Assembly (NCBI RefSeq): GCF_900454495.1
Contig: NZ_UGSI01000002.1
Span: forward strand, 898,501-962,500
DNA length: 64,000 nucleotides
From: Paenibacillus macerans
GTDB lineage: Bacteria; Bacillota; Bacilli; Paenibacillales; Paenibacillaceae
Reading direction: 5' to 3'
In this document: one piece after another, positions 17,970-27,825 of the stretch
How positions within the stretch are numbered: the first letter of the stretch is position 1
Layout: each line of letters starts with the position of its first letter
Translations under genes and position numbers: made by a program
The notes under the pieces: model-generated
The model's input: only the letters and a program-made list of their open reading frames with translations
The model's database searches: none
Told to the model about the DNA's origin: nothing

Positions 17970-18015
17970 AGGGTTTATTCCGCAGGACCGGAGCCGCGGA
18001 ATAAACCCTTTTTCT
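17970..18015 (+). terminator. Rho-independent terminator of the sugar operon
   Basis: A 14-bp perfect stem (AGGGTTTATTCCGC with its complement) followed by TTTTT. The first 11 bases of the left arm are also duplicated just before it. Confidence 0.9.
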
Positions 18016-18143
18016 TCAAGGGAGTAGCTAGATTTGAGAATTTTTAGCGGGGGGATTCAAAACCTAAATCAGAGACAATGGACAAAATGGGCGGATCGGG
18101 AGCATGTCTCTAGGTCCGTGTATCTATGTTTGTACAATGTATG

Positions 18144-18152
18144 TGGTATAAT
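18144..18152 (+). promoter_or_regulatory. Extended -10 promoter of galU
   Basis: TGGTATAAT, an extended -10 with perfect TATAAT, 43 bases before the ATG; no clear -35. Confidence 0.55.
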
Positions 18153-18194
18153 GTCAACATCTGCAATTTATTTTCCAATTAGGGAGAAATTTTA

Positions 18195-19085
18195 ATGAAA
18201 ATTCGTAAAGCAATTATTCCGGCGGCCGGATTAGGGACGCGTTTTCTGCCGGCGACCAAGGCCATGCCTAAGGAAATGCTGCCGATCGTCGACAAGCCCA
18301 CGATCCAATATATCGTGGAGGAAGCGGTCGCTTCCGGGATTGAAGACATTATTATTGTAACGGGGAAGGGTAAGCGTGCGATCGAAGATCACTTTGATAC
18401 ATCATTTGAGCTAGAATACAATCTAAATGAAAAAGGAAAATTTCAGCTTCTTGAAGAGGTACGTAAATCTTCGGAGATGGCGGATATTCACTACATCCGG
18501 CAAAAGGAACCAAAAGGCCTGGGACATGCGATCTGGTGCGCACGGAAATTTATCGGCAACGAACCGTTTGCCGTGCTGCTTGGCGACGATATCGTCGAGT
18601 CGGAGGTACCTTGCCTAAAACAAATGATCAACGTGTTTGAGGAGCATAAAGCTTCGGTAGTTGGTGTGCAGCCGGTAGACTGGAATGAGGTGTCCCGTTA
18701 CGGGATTGTGAATCCTACGGTGATTCAGGAGCGGGTTTACTTGGCCAATGAACTGGTGGAGAAACCAGAAACCGGTAAGGCCCCCTCTAATTTGGCGATC
18801 ATGGGGCGTTACATTTTGACCCCGGCGATTTTTGGCATTCTTGAAGAACAACAAGTAGGCGTAAACGGAGAGATCCAGTTGACCGATGCGATCTCGCGCC
18901 TCGGTGAGACGGAACGAATTTTGGCCTATAACTTCGAAGGAACCCGGCATGATGTGGGCGAGAAGATGGGCTTCATTCAAACCACCATCCATTATGCGCT
19001 GGAAAATCCGGAATTGCGGGATGAATTACTTCGTTTTATGACGGAAATCGTTAGTGCAAATCAAAAAACGGCCTCTCCTGAGTGA
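18195..19085 (+). CDS. galU: UTP-glucose-1-phosphate uridylyltransferase
   Basis: Makes UDP-glucose from UTP and glucose-1-phosphate, the precursor for cell-surface glycans and, via epimerisation, UDP-galactose. KAIIPAAGLGTRFLPATKAM is the nucleotide-binding start, followed by KEMLPIVDKPTIQYIVEEA and LGDDIVESE. Near the end comes GTRHDVGEKMGF. Length is 296 aa, as usual. It opens the glycan cluster and ends at a terminator shared with the convergent ligase gene. Confidence 0.93.
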   Translation: MKIRKAIIPAAGLGTRFLPATKAMPKEMLPIVDKPTIQYIVEEAVASGIEDIIIVTGKGKRAIEDHFDTSFELEYNLNEKGKFQLLEEVRKSSEMADIHYIRQKEPKGLGHAIWCARKFIGNEPFAVLLGDDIVESEVPCLKQMINVFEEHKASVVGVQPVDWNEVSRYGIVNPTVIQERVYLANELVEKPETGKAPSNLAIMGRYILTPAIFGILEEQQVGVNGEIQLTDAISRLGETERILAYNFEGTRHDVGEKMGFIQTTIHYALENPELRDELLRFMTEIVSANQKTASPE

Positions 19086-19100
19086 GAGACCGTTTTTCTT
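19063..19100. terminator. Bidirectional terminator between galU and the ligase gene
   Basis: AAAAACGG-CTCTC pairs with GAGAG-CCGTTTTT. The T runs on both strands serve the two convergent genes; the stem overlaps the galU stop. Confidence 0.85.
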
Positions 19101-19106
19101 TATGCT

Positions 19107-21563
19107 TTAAAAGTTTTGCTGAGTTATTTTGTCAATTTCCCCTTTTTCGTTTGGATCCATTTGCAGCAAGCGATCATATACCGCCTGGTCGGTGGTTCCG
19201 TTCTTCTGCAAGGCTGCCAAATACCAGCGGGCGATCTCACGGTTCGTACCATCATTCAAGTCATCCTTGATGCCAACTTTAAAAATCTCCGCAGCTTTTG
19301 CCGGATCGTTCAGCATATATTGCATTTTACCGGCGTTTAGCACCATCGGTTGCGTGATTTCAAACGGATTTCCTTGCAATTGACCTTTCGGCAGAGTTTT
19401 CAAATGTTCAACCCCGGCAACCACATGCTGATATGCGGCAAGTCCTGTTTTGAAGTAGTCGTCCTTCTTGGCAGTATCCTGTTGACCAAGCGCTTGGTAA
19501 CCTAGCTCATAAGACTGCACAATCAACTGTTCGTACCAATTCATATCATAGGCGTAACGATCGGCATTATCGCGAAGAACGGCATATGCCTTATCGTTTT
19601 CGCTATTGGATTGATACAGCGTCATGAGCTGCTTGTACATATTTTTGTCGAACGGCTCTTTTTTCAGCGTATTTGTTAGTAAATTAAGCTCTTCGTTGTA
19701 AAAAGACTCATCTTTCGTCTGACTGTACACGGCTTGAAGAAGGCTGGACATATACAATACCGCATCGGGGTGATCTCCACGTTTGCTGAGAGCCTTATCC
19801 AGCGGTGTTTTAATTTCCTGGAAGTCATTACTTGTGGTGAACAAGTTTTTAGCTTTAACAACGTCTTGGCTCGCCCCAATATAACGGATCGACACAAAGA
19901 TCAGCACGATCGAGGCAAGCACCATAACCGTGCTATACAAGCCTCGCATTGTGCCTGGCTTCAACTTGAGTTTGGCTACCGGGCGGTTGTCCATCACAGC
20001 CGCCATGCCGCCCAGACCCAGGAAAACAAGCATGCTGATAAAAACAAAACTCATATTGAAATCCATCAAGCTGTGAATCAGAATCGAAAAAACAAGAATG
20101 AAATAAGCAAAATAAGAGTCACGTTCCTGTTCACCGGCTTTGATGTAGCCGCGAATATATTTATAGAAAATAAAGATCAGAAATGCCACAAAAATAATGA
20201 ATCCTAAAAGGCCGGTCTCGACCAGATACTGCATCACAAAGCTGTGCGCTTGACGGCTGGAGTACGGGTTGTTTTGATACTTTTCAAAAATCGACGCCCA
20301 TGCGCCGCCGCCTGCACCGATGATTGGATAATCTTTAAGAACTTTTACGGCGTCTTTATAGAATGTCATCCGTTCAAGGAAACTGTGCTGCTGCAGGTTA
20401 AGATTTTCCAAACGTTCCCCAATGTTGCCCGGTAAAATATGCTTGAGGTTCGTGCCCAGGAACAGCCAAGCCAGGATACCGACCACAACGACGGAAACGA
20501 CCGGCAGCCACAGGCTGGACAGTTTTCTATCCGCCCATCTGCTAAGGCCGCTTTCCAAACGAGGAGCTGCATAACGCTGGATCAGCCATGCGATCACGGC
20601 CAGCGCCAGCGAGGCGCCAAGTACATAAAACCAGCCTTTGGCCGGATCATTGATTTGCCCCAGGTGGAATTGCTGCCCGAGGTTCGTTACCGGTTTAGCG
20701 ATCACCAGCGTGGCAACACCGGCCAGCACGCAATAAACAATCCACAGGATTTGTTTGGCCGGCTTCAGGAATAACAACAGTACGACGAAGACGACAGGCA
20801 AGAACACCAGGCCGCCGCGCGATAACGTCAGCAAAATCGAAAGGACCATCGGTACCAGCATAAATGCGTGGATCGCTTGGCCGTACCACTTTTTAGAGCG
20901 GGTGATGCCGAACACGGCGATGAAGAAGAAGGCCATCAGGAAGGCGGCATACGTATTAGGATATTGGAAAACAGATGCGAGACGTGGACCGTTTGCGTCA
21001 ACCCAAACCGCCTGCGTGTATTGTCCATCAACGACAATTCCCGAGAACCAGCCGACAATGGCCGACACGGTTCTTCCCTGTCCGAGCCAGTTGAATAAGC
21101 CGAACAGCACAATCACGTAAGCAACCGTAATCAAGGTCGTCTCAATCATCCGGTTGGCCTTGTGATTTTGCAGCAAATAAAGCCCCATAATGAACATAAA
21201 GGCATAAAGCGATTGAATCAGCACCATATTGGAAGCAAAGTACTGGCTTGCCGCCGAAATTAGTGCGATAATGTAAGTTATGGGAATTAAGAGTACAAGC
21301 AGGGCTGTCCAGTCCCGTTGGTCTTCCAGCTTGATATTTTTGAAGAAAGCCGCAGCCCACACCAGCAGCAGGATGCTGCCGACAAGAACCGACCAATAGA
21401 TCGGCTGCTCAAAATTTAGCACAAGACCGTTAAACACACCAGCCTGGAACGGAGCCCAAACCAAAAACATAATTAAGCCAACTAATAACAACCATAACGC
21501 CGCAGGTAACTTTTCCCGAATTCTCGACTCTACGGCCATTTTCCCGTATACTGGATTCGACAC
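19107..21563 (-). CDS. O-antigen-ligase-like membrane protein with C-terminal TPR region
   Basis: 818 aa. The first ~560 residues hold about a dozen hydrophobic spans; GWFSGIVVDGQYTQAVW and the large extracellular loop with HSFLERMTFYKDAVKVLKDY ... GGGAWASIFEKYQ are typical of Wzy_C/WaaL ligases. The last ~230 residues are soluble, with TPR-like helical pairs. In Paenibacillus alvei and Geobacillus S-layer clusters, proteins of this kind (WsfB, WsaB) are the proposed oligosaccharyltransferases linking the lipid-bound glycan to the S-layer protein. The start is GTG after AAAGGAG. It runs opposite to the rest of the cluster. Ligase versus polymerase cannot be told apart from sequence. Confidence 0.82.
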   Translation of the reverse strand: MSNPVYGKMAVESRIREKLPAALWLLLVGLIMFLVWAPFQAGVFNGLVLNFEQPIYWSVLVGSILLLVWAAAFFKNIKLEDQRDWTALLVLLIPITYIIALISAASQYFASNMVLIQSLYAFMFIMGLYLLQNHKANRMIETTLITVAYVIVLFGLFNWLGQGRTVSAIVGWFSGIVVDGQYTQAVWVDANGPRLASVFQYPNTYAAFLMAFFFIAVFGITRSKKWYGQAIHAFMLVPMVLSILLTLSRGGLVFLPVVFVVLLLFLKPAKQILWIVYCVLAGVATLVIAKPVTNLGQQFHLGQINDPAKGWFYVLGASLALAVIAWLIQRYAAPRLESGLSRWADRKLSSLWLPVVSVVVVGILAWLFLGTNLKHILPGNIGERLENLNLQQHSFLERMTFYKDAVKVLKDYPIIGAGGGAWASIFEKYQNNPYSSRQAHSFVMQYLVETGLLGFIIFVAFLIFIFYKYIRGYIKAGEQERDSYFAYFILVFSILIHSLMDFNMSFVFISMLVFLGLGGMAAVMDNRPVAKLKLKPGTMRGLYSTVMVLASIVLIFVSIRYIGASQDVVKAKNLFTTSNDFQEIKTPLDKALSKRGDHPDAVLYMSSLLQAVYSQTKDESFYNEELNLLTNTLKKEPFDKNMYKQLMTLYQSNSENDKAYAVLRDNADRYAYDMNWYEQLIVQSYELGYQALGQQDTAKKDDYFKTGLAAYQHVVAGVEHLKTLPKGQLQGNPFEITQPMVLNAGKMQYMLNDPAKAAEIFKVGIKDDLNDGTNREIARWYLAALQKNGTTDQAVYDRLLQMDPNEKGEIDKITQQNF

Positions 21564-22218
21564 GTATTTATCTCCTTTGCTAATAGATACGGGTATTATT
21601 TTAGCATAGGATGGGCTCTTCTTCTACTAAGCGTCCAATGAAAGATTGTTTTTTTAAATTATGGTATTTAAAAGAAAAAATGTAATTTTGTAACTAGAAG
21701 CATTTTCGGAAAACTAACATGATTCGAGGGCAACACCGCTTCTCATGAGCATACTGCTCTGCTCCTGATTAGTATTGCAAACTGCTGCACTTGTGTGTCA
21801 CAATCAATAAAGATTTGATGAAAGTCCTTGTGGTAATTCATGCGGAAACTCTACAAATTGAAGCTTTTGGTGTAACGGGCCTGCCGAGATTTGTTGCGTG
21901 ATTGCTTTATTGTGTGATTCTCTTGGTCCTTTGGTAAAAATAGAAATGACTTTATCGAAGCAGTGTTGCGCATCGTTCAGGAGAGCAAGGGGATATTGTT
22001 CATACCATTTGCGGGGCTAAGTTTCTGGGCGGACTACGCTTAGGAGGTTTTTCGACAGGCAGGGTATACGACTGCAGACAAATAAAATTACAGTTACGCA
22101 GCCGTCCTCCGTCCTATAATCCCCCCGCTTGATTAAAGTGAGTCTGTATGCACTGGGCTTTGAGAAATTGCTACACTGACAGGGTGTTTCACGAAGATTC
22201 TTGGCGGAGGTTTCATTT
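21564..22218 (+). other. 655-base divergent intergenic region, possible decayed gene
   Basis: Divergent promoter space for the ligase gene and the glycosyltransferase block. Around 21945-22042 a short open stretch reads like protein (FIEAVLRIVQESKGILFIPF) before an in-frame stop, and looks like a relic. A TATAAT at 22114-22119 may belong to the promoter of the next gene. Nothing firmer is seen. Confidence 0.35.
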
Positions 22219-25200
22219 ATGAAATTAATGAACCAATTTTATAACTTCATAATAGATGTTTTTAAAGCCTTTTTCAATACAAACAGGAGCAGGGCGACCT
22301 TTCGGAAAGCTTACGCGGTATTCAAGGAATTCGGTTGGGCAGGTTTTGTAAAAGCAATTAAAAATAAAGCATCTAAACGCCAGCTTTTAGATGGGGTAGT
22401 CACAAAAGAAGAGGAAGAAATGGAAGAACTACCTTACGTTGGATCTGTTTTCGTTGCGGGGGACAACACTGGAAGAAAGCTCTTCCGGCGACAACAGGAG
22501 GAGTACTCAGAAGCGGTTATTGGACAAATGATTGAGGTACTACAAAAGAACGTTCACTTTAGCATCATACTGCTTTTGGAACGTACTGAGATAAACATGC
22601 TGGAGCGGACATTAAAATCAGTTCAGTCCCAAATCTATGGTCGTTGGGAGCTTTGGGCGGTTGATTTGGGAACAAAGGACAGGCGAGGGGTAAATCTCTT
22701 TGGTAGAGAAGCAGAAAAAGACTCTCGCCTCCATCTGCTGGGGTCAAACGGGCAGAAAATAGGTAGAGCGGAAGCATACAATCAAGCTCTTAGTAAAACA
22801 TTGGGTGATTATATAATTTTTATGCACATGGGTGATCAACTGACGCCCGACGCTCTGTATTGGGCAGCAAAGAATTTAGACGAAAGAGACAACGTAGACC
22901 TGCTTTTTTCGGATGAATGCTATGTCGACGAGAATGGCAATTATTTCAGTTTCTTTTTCAAACCAGCTTGGTCACCGTTATTGATGATTAGGTCTTCCTA
23001 CCCTGGGAACTTCTCTGCGTTCAGGAAAGCAACTTTGCAGAAGTGCGGAGAATTCGAAAAAGCATTTGACAGTTGTGCACTTTATGAAATGACTCTACGG
23101 CTCTCCAAGCGAGGGGGGGGAATTCGACACATTGAACGGATTTTGTATTCGACATACGCTGTTGAAAAAACAGCAGAAGCTCGTCGACGAGAGATATCTA
23201 GTCGGGCAAAGGCATTATCCCAACATATGTGGCGTATGAACTATCCGGCTTTCATCTTTGAGCAAGACGGACAAAATTTTATATCCAAATGGCGGAGTGA
23301 AATTCCACTTGTTAGTGTGATTATTGCAACAGATCATTCTGCCATACTGAGTAGTTTGCCACACCTGCTGCGGAATACTGCGTATCCTAACTTTGAGATC
23401 GTTATTGTGTCGAACTCAGAATTATCGGAAGAAATCGGAGAAGCGATGTCCGGCTTAGGAGAACGGATGATTCTTTGCCCATATGATGGGCCTCTTAATT
23501 ATTCAAAAAAATACAATCTTGGTGCGGAAGCAGCCAAGGGAGAATATCTTGTTTTTCTAGGCGACGATATGTATATAGCGCAGCAGGACTGGCTGAATCA
23601 CCTATTGGATGTTTTGGATCTTCCGGGGATCGGAGCGGTTTCCCCAGCTGTGATCGACTCGGAAGGTAAAGCTGTTTATATGGGGGGGCGGATCGGTCAG
23701 CATGGCGGTGAGTTGTATGAGTGTACATTTTTGGGACAATCATTTTATAGCAAAGACGACCGTGCGCTAACACTTCACATGAGCAGAGAAGTTAGCGTAC
23801 TGAGCCAGTACTGCTTTTCGGTACGAAAAGATGTTTTTCTACAGGTTGGCGGATTAAATGAAAAATCCACTCCGAATCGATACTTCGGATTGGATTTTAG
23901 TTTCAGAATCCAAAACAAGAACCTACGCTGCGCATTTGTTTCGACAAGTATTCTTCTTCATAAAGAAAGAATTGGCGAGAGAAATACCAGTCCGCGAGAT
24001 AGGGCGTATCTGTACATCATAAAAAAGTGGCACACCGCTCTAAAAAGGGACATCCTGTTTACAGACAGCATGCTACAATACAGTACAGACAGTGACAACT
24101 TACCGAATCGCCTGCTCCTCCCTGAAAACCTGCTGAAGGGGGAGAAAGGAGACATTCTGCTTGTAAGTCATGAGTTGTCCCGGACTGGCTCCCCTCAGGT
24201 TGTATTTGAGGCTGCCAAAGTCTTGAAGGATCAAGGATATTTTCCAGTTGTAGCTTCTCCGGAGGATGGCCCCTTGTCGAAGGATATTTTGGCGGAAGAG
24301 ATTCCGGTTATTATTGATCAGGATCTATCAAAATACAGAGCTTATCGCCCGAACGAGACACCCAAGTCCATATCACCGGGTATTGACAACTTGTTGAAAA
24401 ACTTTGATCTTGTGCTTGTAGCCTCCATTGTTAGTCATAACTTTATCAACTGCTATAATGGTTCGGATATTCCGTTTCTATGGTGGATCCATGATGGTGG
24501 GACGGGATATAATTTTCTCAAAAACTATCTACCTAGGTATTTGAAGAGCAATATTTCCGTCTATTGCGGCGGTAGATATGCACAGGAAATGTTGGAGAAA
24601 TATCGACCGAAATATTATACAGAAGTGCTTTTATATGGTGTAAAAGACTGGGCTGACCTGAAAGAAATAACCGTTCGACGGGAAAAAATACTATTTCTAT
24701 TTCCTGCTACTTTTGAGATAAGAAAGAATCAGATGTTATTGTTGGAGGCAATAAGCATGTTACCACAGGCTATTGCGGAAAAGGCCGAATTTCTGCTGAT
24801 AGGCAAAGTTGGTGATGAACTCTACTATCGGAGTGTATACAATAAAGCCAAAGAACTAACCAATGTCAGAATATCCGAGCCAGTTCCCTATGACAAGTTG
24901 ATGGATATTTACCGTGAGACTGCTTGTGTGGTTGTCCCATCTATTGACGATCCCATGCCGGTTGTCTTGGCGGAGGCAATGATGATGTCCAAGATTGTCT
25001 TATGCTCTGACATGACGGGAACGGCACGCTATATTGAGGACGGTGTAAACGGATTTGTATTTAGTAGTAAGAGTGCTTCGGAGCTGGAAAAGAAACTGGA
25101 GTACATTATTGGCAACTTTGATACAATGAATGATGTTCGCAAGTCGGGTAGGAAGACATACAAGCAGTATTTTTCTCAGGAAATATTCACCAAAAATTTG

Positions 25201-25251
25201 GTTAGTGTTGTAGAGAAGAATATAATTCGTTTTACGGAGGATAATCGATGA
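22219..25251 (+). CDS. Three-domain glycosyltransferase (GT2-GT2-GT4)
   Basis: 1010 aa. Residues ~105-330 form a GT2-like domain (FSIILLLERTEINMLERTLKS; YIIFMHMGDQLTPDAL). Residues ~360-620 form a second GT2 domain (PLVSVIIATDHSAILSSLPH; AKGEYLVFLGDDMYIAQQDW). Residues ~640-1000 form a GT4 domain (ILLVSHELSRTGSPQVVFEA; the acceptor-site-like PSIDDPMPVVLAEAMMMSK). Such fusions build several linkages of one repeat unit. ATG 22219 is supported by GGCGGAGG eight bases upstream. It opens an AT-richer block ending near 33 kb. The next gene overlaps it by four bases. Confidence 0.82.
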   Translation: MKLMNQFYNFIIDVFKAFFNTNRSRATFRKAYAVFKEFGWAGFVKAIKNKASKRQLLDGVVTKEEEEMEELPYVGSVFVAGDNTGRKLFRRQQEEYSEAVIGQMIEVLQKNVHFSIILLLERTEINMLERTLKSVQSQIYGRWELWAVDLGTKDRRGVNLFGREAEKDSRLHLLGSNGQKIGRAEAYNQALSKTLGDYIIFMHMGDQLTPDALYWAAKNLDERDNVDLLFSDECYVDENGNYFSFFFKPAWSPLLMIRSSYPGNFSAFRKATLQKCGEFEKAFDSCALYEMTLRLSKRGGGIRHIERILYSTYAVEKTAEARRREISSRAKALSQHMWRMNYPAFIFEQDGQNFISKWRSEIPLVSVIIATDHSAILSSLPHLLRNTAYPNFEIVIVSNSELSEEIGEAMSGLGERMILCPYDGPLNYSKKYNLGAEAAKGEYLVFLGDDMYIAQQDWLNHLLDVLDLPGIGAVSPAVIDSEGKAVYMGGRIGQHGGELYECTFLGQSFYSKDDRALTLHMSREVSVLSQYCFSVRKDVFLQVGGLNEKSTPNRYFGLDFSFRIQNKNLRCAFVSTSILLHKERIGERNTSPRDRAYLYIIKKWHTALKRDILFTDSMLQYSTDSDNLPNRLLLPENLLKGEKGDILLVSHELSRTGSPQVVFEAAKVLKDQGYFPVVASPEDGPLSKDILAEEIPVIIDQDLSKYRAYRPNETPKSISPGIDNLLKNFDLVLVASIVSHNFINCYNGSDIPFLWWIHDGGTGYNFLKNYLPRYLKSNISVYCGGRYAQEMLEKYRPKYYTEVLLYGVKDWADLKEITVRREKILFLFPATFEIRKNQMLLLEAISMLPQAIAEKAEFLLIGKVGDELYYRSVYNKAKELTNVRISEPVPYDKLMDIYRETACVVVPSIDDPMPVVLAEAMMMSKIVLCSDMTGTARYIEDGVNGFVFSSKSASELEKKLEYIIGNFDTMNDVRKSGRKTYKQYFSQEIFTKNLVSVVEKNIIRFTEDNR

Positions 25252-26192
25252 AAAAATATGTAGTCTTGGGCGGAAACGGTTTTATTGGGAGGAATTTGGT
25301 TAATAAGCTAAGTAGAGATAATCATGTGCTAGTGGCGGATAGAACTTACAGCCCGGAATTTGAGGCAATGAATAATATTTCTTATAAGAAATTCAATTTT
25401 ACAGAAGAAGAGAGCTTTGCCCCGCTTTTAGATGGGGCCGATACAATCATTCACTTAGTTAGTACACTGTTTGCTAAGGACGGTACGGAAAACCTTGCAC
25501 CCGAGGTGTCTGCCAATGTTCTCTCAACGATTCGTCTTCTGGAAGACATAGCAGGTAGGAATGTTAATCTTCTTTTCGTATCTTCGGGGGGGACGGTGTA
25601 TGGGGAGGGAGGAGAATTCCCGGCGTTGGAGGATGACTCAAAACATGCTTTTTGTGGATACGCTCTGACCAAGATGATGATCGAAAACACTTTGGAGTTA
25701 TACCAAAATCAGCATGGACTTCGCTATCAGACCGTGCGTTTGAGTAATCCTTATGGCTTTATGAGCAACAGTGGCCGTATGCAGGGACTTATTCCAATCA
25801 TAGTGAATCGGGTTTTGCATGGAGAACCGATTACTATATGGGGAGACGGAGAAAACATTCGTGATTATATCTTCATTGATGATGTTGTTGACGCAATTGC
25901 AGCAGTCCTGAATTATGAAGGGGACGAAAATATATTCAATGTCGGCACAGGGGTTGGTTATTCCATTAATGAGATTCTTAATTTGGTAATCGAAAAGCTA
26001 AGTCCGGAAAAGCCTCCGGTCATTCAATATTCTTCAAGTCGTAAGTGTGATATTAGAAAAAATGTTCTCAATATTGAAAGGATCACGAAATGTACGGGGT
26101 GGAAACCGAAAACTGGGATTGAGGAAGGGATTGAGTTGGTGATTCGAGAGTCTAGAACTAAAATACGACCCTCATTCTCAGCTATAGAATAG
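25248..26192 (+). CDS. NAD-dependent sugar epimerase/dehydratase (SDR)
   Basis: A 314-aa extended short-chain dehydrogenase: GGNGFIGRNL (NAD-binding GxxGxxG) at residue 8, the catalytic YALTK (Tyr-x3-Lys) near residue 143, and RDYIFIDDVVDAI near residue 205. It is closest in style to UDP-glucose 4-epimerases. Together with galU it could supply UDP-galactose, a usual first sugar of S-layer glycans. The exact substrate is inferred only. ATGA overlap with the gene before. Confidence 0.82.
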   Translation: MKKYVVLGGNGFIGRNLVNKLSRDNHVLVADRTYSPEFEAMNNISYKKFNFTEEESFAPLLDGADTIIHLVSTLFAKDGTENLAPEVSANVLSTIRLLEDIAGRNVNLLFVSSGGTVYGEGGEFPALEDDSKHAFCGYALTKMMIENTLELYQNQHGLRYQTVRLSNPYGFMSNSGRMQGLIPIIVNRVLHGEPITIWGDGENIRDYIFIDDVVDAIAAVLNYEGDENIFNVGTGVGYSINEILNLVIEKLSPEKPPVIQYSSSRKCDIRKNVLNIERITKCTGWKPKTGIEEGIELVIRESRTKIRPSFSAIE

Positions 26193-26200
26193 GTTGTTAT

Positions 26201-27811
26201 ATGACACATAATCTACAGTTTTTGAATGAGCAAACAGCAGACCAGTACCAGGAAATGATGGAACATAACTTTTTGTGGCCAGACTGGGAGCCGACTGTTG
26301 AAATGATTGACAATGGCGTCATCGTTCCGGCGGAAGCTTTTTATGATGAGGTTGGCAACTATAGATATCGTGGAGGCGTGTTGGACGCAGAGGGGAGATT
26401 CGTGAAATCTTCCGGACTATATAAAGGTTTGGACTATGGAAAAGCACCTCTTTCGATGGCGGAGTGTCCTGATGTCAATCCGGATGATTGCACATATATT
26501 GACGAGACAGTGGTCTATTATGGTTGCTTTATTTACCATTGGGGACATTTCCTGTTTGAATCGACAAATCGGCTGTGGTATTACTTGCGGGAGAATTGTA
26601 AAGCTCAAGGGATCCGACTTGTTGGTATTTTTCTCAATAATAAGCCGGATGGTAACTTTCGGCTTTTTCATGATTTGCTTGGAATCGGACAGGATGACCT
26701 TGTTTTCCTGAATCGCCCGACTAGGTTTAGACGTGTGATCGTTCCTAGACCTTCCTGTATGTTGTCGACGGCCCGTACGGTGAATTTTTACTATTCACAA
26801 GAGTTTTTAATTCCATTTGATGCAATCCAAAATTCCGTTCCAACGAGTCCAAGCAAAAAGATCTATTTAACCCGTACTAATCTGCAGATGGGCAATACCA
26901 TCGGTGAGGAAGAGATAGAGGATAATTTCCGAAGAAACGGATTTGACATAGTATCGCCGGAAAATGAGACGCTACCGAAGCTTGTGTCGTTGTTGAAGAA
27001 CGCTGAAGTCGTTGCTGGGCTAAGCGGCTCCAATACCCATAATCTGTTGTTTGGAGGTTATGGATGTAAAGTGATTATCCTCAACCGAATGCAGAGCACA
27101 AACTATCCACAGGAATTGGTGCATCAGGCAAGAAATATTCAGGCAGTTTATATTGATGTTTATTCGACTTTTATGCCGGCTACTCATGGTAATGGCCCGT
27201 TTTTGGTAACAGTAAATGAGCATTTGTTCAACTTTCAAGTCTCTGCGGGAATGCTCCCTTACAACTTTTCGTCTTATATTCCCACAGACATTATCGTTAG
27301 ATATTTACAAAAATGGGGTGTGGTATACCGCAATAACCCATTTGCCGCAACTGCGCTGGATAAATACTATTTTAAAATGAATGACTTTATTGAACAAGTC
27401 TATTCATTTTTTATAAAAAATGAACATGGGATTCAGAAACCAATAACGAGAAAAAAACTCCGTCATTTGCTTTGGCTTCATAAGCATGGACTGAAAAGAA
27501 TATATGAAATGGTTAATACGGATAAAAGTAGACTGTCTGATTTGAATATCATCAGATATTCTTATTATTTCAATGAGCATTGGTATCGTAAGAAATATAT
27601 GACCCGTGTAAAAGGTGTCGAACCTGCTGCACACTATCTGTATGTCGGATTTAAAGAAGGCAACGACCCGTCCCCGCGGTTTTCTACAAGTGGTTATTTG
27701 AACTTGTACCCTGATATTCGCGAAGGCGGGATTAACCCTCTGTGGCATTATGAGAAGCATGGGAAGTATGAAGGTCGTCAGGTTGTCCAGAGCTCTAAAA
27801 GTATTTTATAA
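26201..27811 (+). CDS. GT61-type glycosyltransferase with C-terminal tandem motif
   Basis: 536 aa. Residues ~90-340 are a DUF563/GT61 domain: DETVVYYGCFIYHWGHFLFE, SSTNRLWYY, IYLTRTNLQMGN and LSGSNTHNLLF are its landmarks. The C-terminus (~460-530) carries two units of the pattern WYRKKYMTRVKG..PAAHYLYVGFKEG and YLNLYPDI..GINPLWHYEKHG, a small repeat often fused to surface-glycan transferases. A shorter paralogue lies at 31860, on the far side of the ABC exporter. Sugar donor unknown. Confidence 0.75.
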   Translation: MTHNLQFLNEQTADQYQEMMEHNFLWPDWEPTVEMIDNGVIVPAEAFYDEVGNYRYRGGVLDAEGRFVKSSGLYKGLDYGKAPLSMAECPDVNPDDCTYIDETVVYYGCFIYHWGHFLFESTNRLWYYLRENCKAQGIRLVGIFLNNKPDGNFRLFHDLLGIGQDDLVFLNRPTRFRRVIVPRPSCMLSTARTVNFYYSQEFLIPFDAIQNSVPTSPSKKIYLTRTNLQMGNTIGEEEIEDNFRRNGFDIVSPENETLPKLVSLLKNAEVVAGLSGSNTHNLLFGGYGCKVIILNRMQSTNYPQELVHQARNIQAVYIDVYSTFMPATHGNGPFLVTVNEHLFNFQVSAGMLPYNFSSYIPTDIIVRYLQKWGVVYRNNPFAATALDKYYFKMNDFIEQVYSFFIKNEHGIQKPITRKKLRHLLWLHKHGLKRIYEMVNTDKSRLSDLNIIRYSYYFNEHWYRKKYMTRVKGVEPAAHYLYVGFKEGNDPSPRFSTSGYLNLYPDIREGGINPLWHYEKHGKYEGRQVVQSSKSIL

Positions 27812-27825
27812 AGGAGATGGATGAA

